Source of the DNA: Lysinibacillus sp.
Lineage (GTDB): Bacteria; Bacillota; Bacilli; Bacillales_A; Planococcaceae
Reading direction: 5' to 3'
Length of the DNA stretch: 25,799 nt
Assembly: GCA_012735355.1 (NCBI GenBank)
Contig: JAAYHP010000538.1
Location: 1 to 25,799 of the forward strand
Below the pieces are notes generated by a model. That model was not told where the DNA came from. It did no database searches and worked only from the letters and a program-made list of their open reading frames with translations. The first letter of the stretch is position 1. Each line of letters begins with the position of its first letter. Of this stretch, positions 24,617 to 25,799 are shown piece after piece. Position numbers and translations under genes: made by a program.

Positions 24617-25693
24617 GTGAGCAAAAAAACAATCATTTTAACTGGTGGCGGAACAGCGGGGCATGTATCGTTAAACCAAGCCATTATTCCAACTTTACAA
24701 TCAAAAGGATATAACGTCCATTACATCGGTTCTCATGATGGAATTGAAAAAGAGCTTATTACAGAAAGTTTTCCAGAAGTTCCTTATCATAGTATTTCCA
24801 GTGGAAAATTAAGACGTTATTTTTCATTAAAAAATTTCACGGATCCATTTAGAGTATTAGCAGGTATCACTCAGGCTCTTGCCATTATAAAAAAAGTGAA
24901 ACCATCCATCGTTTTTTCCAAAGGTGGGTTCGTATCAGTTCCAGTAGTCATTGCTTCGAAGCTATTAAATATTCCAGTCGTCATTCATGAATCGGATGTA
25001 ACTCCCGGTTTAGCCAATAAAATTGCACTACCTTTTGCCTCACATATATTTACAATTTTTAAAGAAACGTTAAATTATGTACCGAAAAACAAAGCTACTT
25101 GTACTGGTTCCGTTGTTCGAGAACACTTATTTAATGGAAATAAAATGCGTGGATTAAAAATTTGTTCTTTTGATGGAAAAAAACAAGTATTGTTAGTCAT
25201 GGGGGGAAGTTTAGGTTCTGTAGTTTTAAATGAAGCGATTCGACACAATTTACAAGAATTATTGGAACGTTTTCATGTTATTCACCTTTGCGGAAAAGGG
25301 AATATCGATGAATCATTAAACGATATAAAAGGCTATAAACAATTTGAATATGTGACGACGGAATTATCAGATTTGATACATGCTGCGGATTTCATTGTTT
25401 CTCGCGCAGGATCAAACGCAATTTTCGAATTTTTAGCTTTAAAAAAGCCGATGTTGCTTATCCCTCTTTCTGCAGCCAAAAGTCGAGGCGACCAAATTTT
25501 AAATGCGAAACTTTTTAAAAATCAAGGATTTGCAGAAGTATTAGAGGAAGAACAATTAACGAAAGAATCTTTTATGGATTCCCTTGAAAGGCTAATAAAT
25601 AATAAAGATCGTATCCTCAATGCGATGCACAATGCAGAAAAACCGAAAACCCCAAAAGAAATGGTAGACCTGATTTTACAATATGAAAAGTAA
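24617..25693 (+). CDS. murG: UDP-N-acetylglucosamine--N-acetylmuramyl-(pentapeptide) undecaprenol GlcNAc transferase
   Basis: Adds GlcNAc to lipid I to form lipid II at the inner face of the membrane (GT28 family, GT-B fold). The 358 residues include the N-terminal glycine loop ILTGGGTAGHVSLNQAI, VFSKGGFVSVPVV, the lipid I acceptor region HESDVTPGLANKIA, LVMGGSLGSVVLN starting the second Rossmann domain and the UDP-GlcNAc-binding RAGSNAIFEFLALKKP and SRGDQILNAKLF. The last motif resembles staphylococcal and Listeria MurG more than E. coli MurG. GTG start at 24617 with TAGGAGAA upstream. It stands alone, outside a dcw cluster, so it may be one of several MurG copies. Confidence 0.92.
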   Translation: MSKKTIILTGGGTAGHVSLNQAIIPTLQSKGYNVHYIGSHDGIEKELITESFPEVPYHSISSGKLRRYFSLKNFTDPFRVLAGITQALAIIKKVKPSIVFSKGGFVSVPVVIASKLLNIPVVIHESDVTPGLANKIALPFASHIFTIFKETLNYVPKNKATCTGSVVREHLFNGNKMRGLKICSFDGKKQVLLVMGGSLGSVVLNEAIRHNLQELLERFHVIHLCGKGNIDESLNDIKGYKQFEYVTTELSDLIHAADFIVSRAGSNAIFEFLALKKPMLLIPLSAAKSRGDQILNAKLFKNQGFAEVLEEEQLTKESFMDSLERLINNKDRILNAMHNAEKPKTPKEMVDLILQYEK

Positions 25694-25697
25694 AAAT

Positions 25698-25710
25698 AGA
25701 GGTTGGGACA
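25698..25710 (+). repeat. 13-nt word AGAGGTTGGGACA (plus-strand orientation)
   Basis: Exact inverted partner of 96-108. It follows the murG stop by four bases and is about 60 bp before the palindromic repeat end at the window edge. No terminator is seen for murG before it. Confidence 0.6.
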
Positions 25711-25769
25711 TATAGCTAATTTAATTAAGAATCAGTGAAGAAGCATAGTAAAAAAATGATATGCAACGA

Positions 25770-25799
25770 AAATTGATTGGAGTGACGGGGCGACTCCAA
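25770..25799. repeat. Truncated end of the interspersed palindromic repeat (right window edge)
   Basis: AAAATTGATTGGAGTGACGG and onward. TTGGAGT (25777-25783) and ACTCCAA (25793-25799) form a perfect 7-bp dyad around GACGGGGCG. The outermost AAAATTGATT equals the minus-strand end of the left-edge copy. The element runs past the window. Confidence 0.6.

Overview
The window looks like chromosomal DNA of a low-GC, aerobic endospore-forming type Firmicute (Bacillaceae or Planococcaceae/Caryophanaceae). Supporting evidence: AT-rich codon use, strong AGGAGG-type ribosome binding sites, frequent TTG and GTG starts, and typical Bacillales genes (yozE, ypmS, a CtpB-type protease, DegV, an MsrA with GCFWC, a free-standing biotin/lipoyl attachment protein). 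I see no tRNA, rRNA, CRISPR array, phage or transposase gene.

Layout. Bases 1-190 hold the cut end of an interspersed palindromic repeat and a strong hairpin. A stand-alone acyl-CoA synthetase gene follows (240-1736). Next is an unrecognised minus-strand gene with a possible uracil-DNA-glycosylase-like fold (1944-2735), then folA (2882-3358). From 3506 to 13990 lies a catabolic cluster: scoAB (acetoacetate:succinyl-CoA transferase), a TetR regulator, an acyl-CoA dehydrogenase, an acyl-CoA ligase broken by one in-frame TGA, a biotin carboxylase, a 21-bp degenerate tandem-repeat tract, a 70-residue biotin carrier, HMG-CoA lyase, an enoyl-CoA/methylglutaconyl-CoA hydratase and a carboxyltransferase. 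Together these encode the lower leucine (isovaleryl-CoA) pathway. The dehydrogenase makes an enoyl-CoA, the three-part carboxylase makes 3-methylglutaconyl-CoA, the hydratase makes HMG-CoA, and the lyase gives acetyl-CoA plus acetoacetate, which ScoAB activates. The gene content matches the B. subtilis yng cluster as I remember it.

The second half is ordinary housekeeping: a hemolysin III family membrane protein (minus), degV, ypmS-msrA-msrB, a methyl-accepting chemotaxis protein (minus), yozE, deoD, a CtpB-type S41 protease, a COG0523/CobW GTPase, a secreted CAP-domain protein and murG. Most transcription units end in clear intrinsic terminators.

The most unusual sequence is the roughly 400-bp minisatellite-like tract that splits biotin carboxylase from its carrier protein. 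Also notable are the nonsense codon in the ligase, two dyads flanking the TetR gene, and an interspersed repeat whose opposite ends sit at both edges of the window, each beside the same 13-nt word in inverted orientation. This last pattern suggests the sequence is an assembly contig that ends in repeats.
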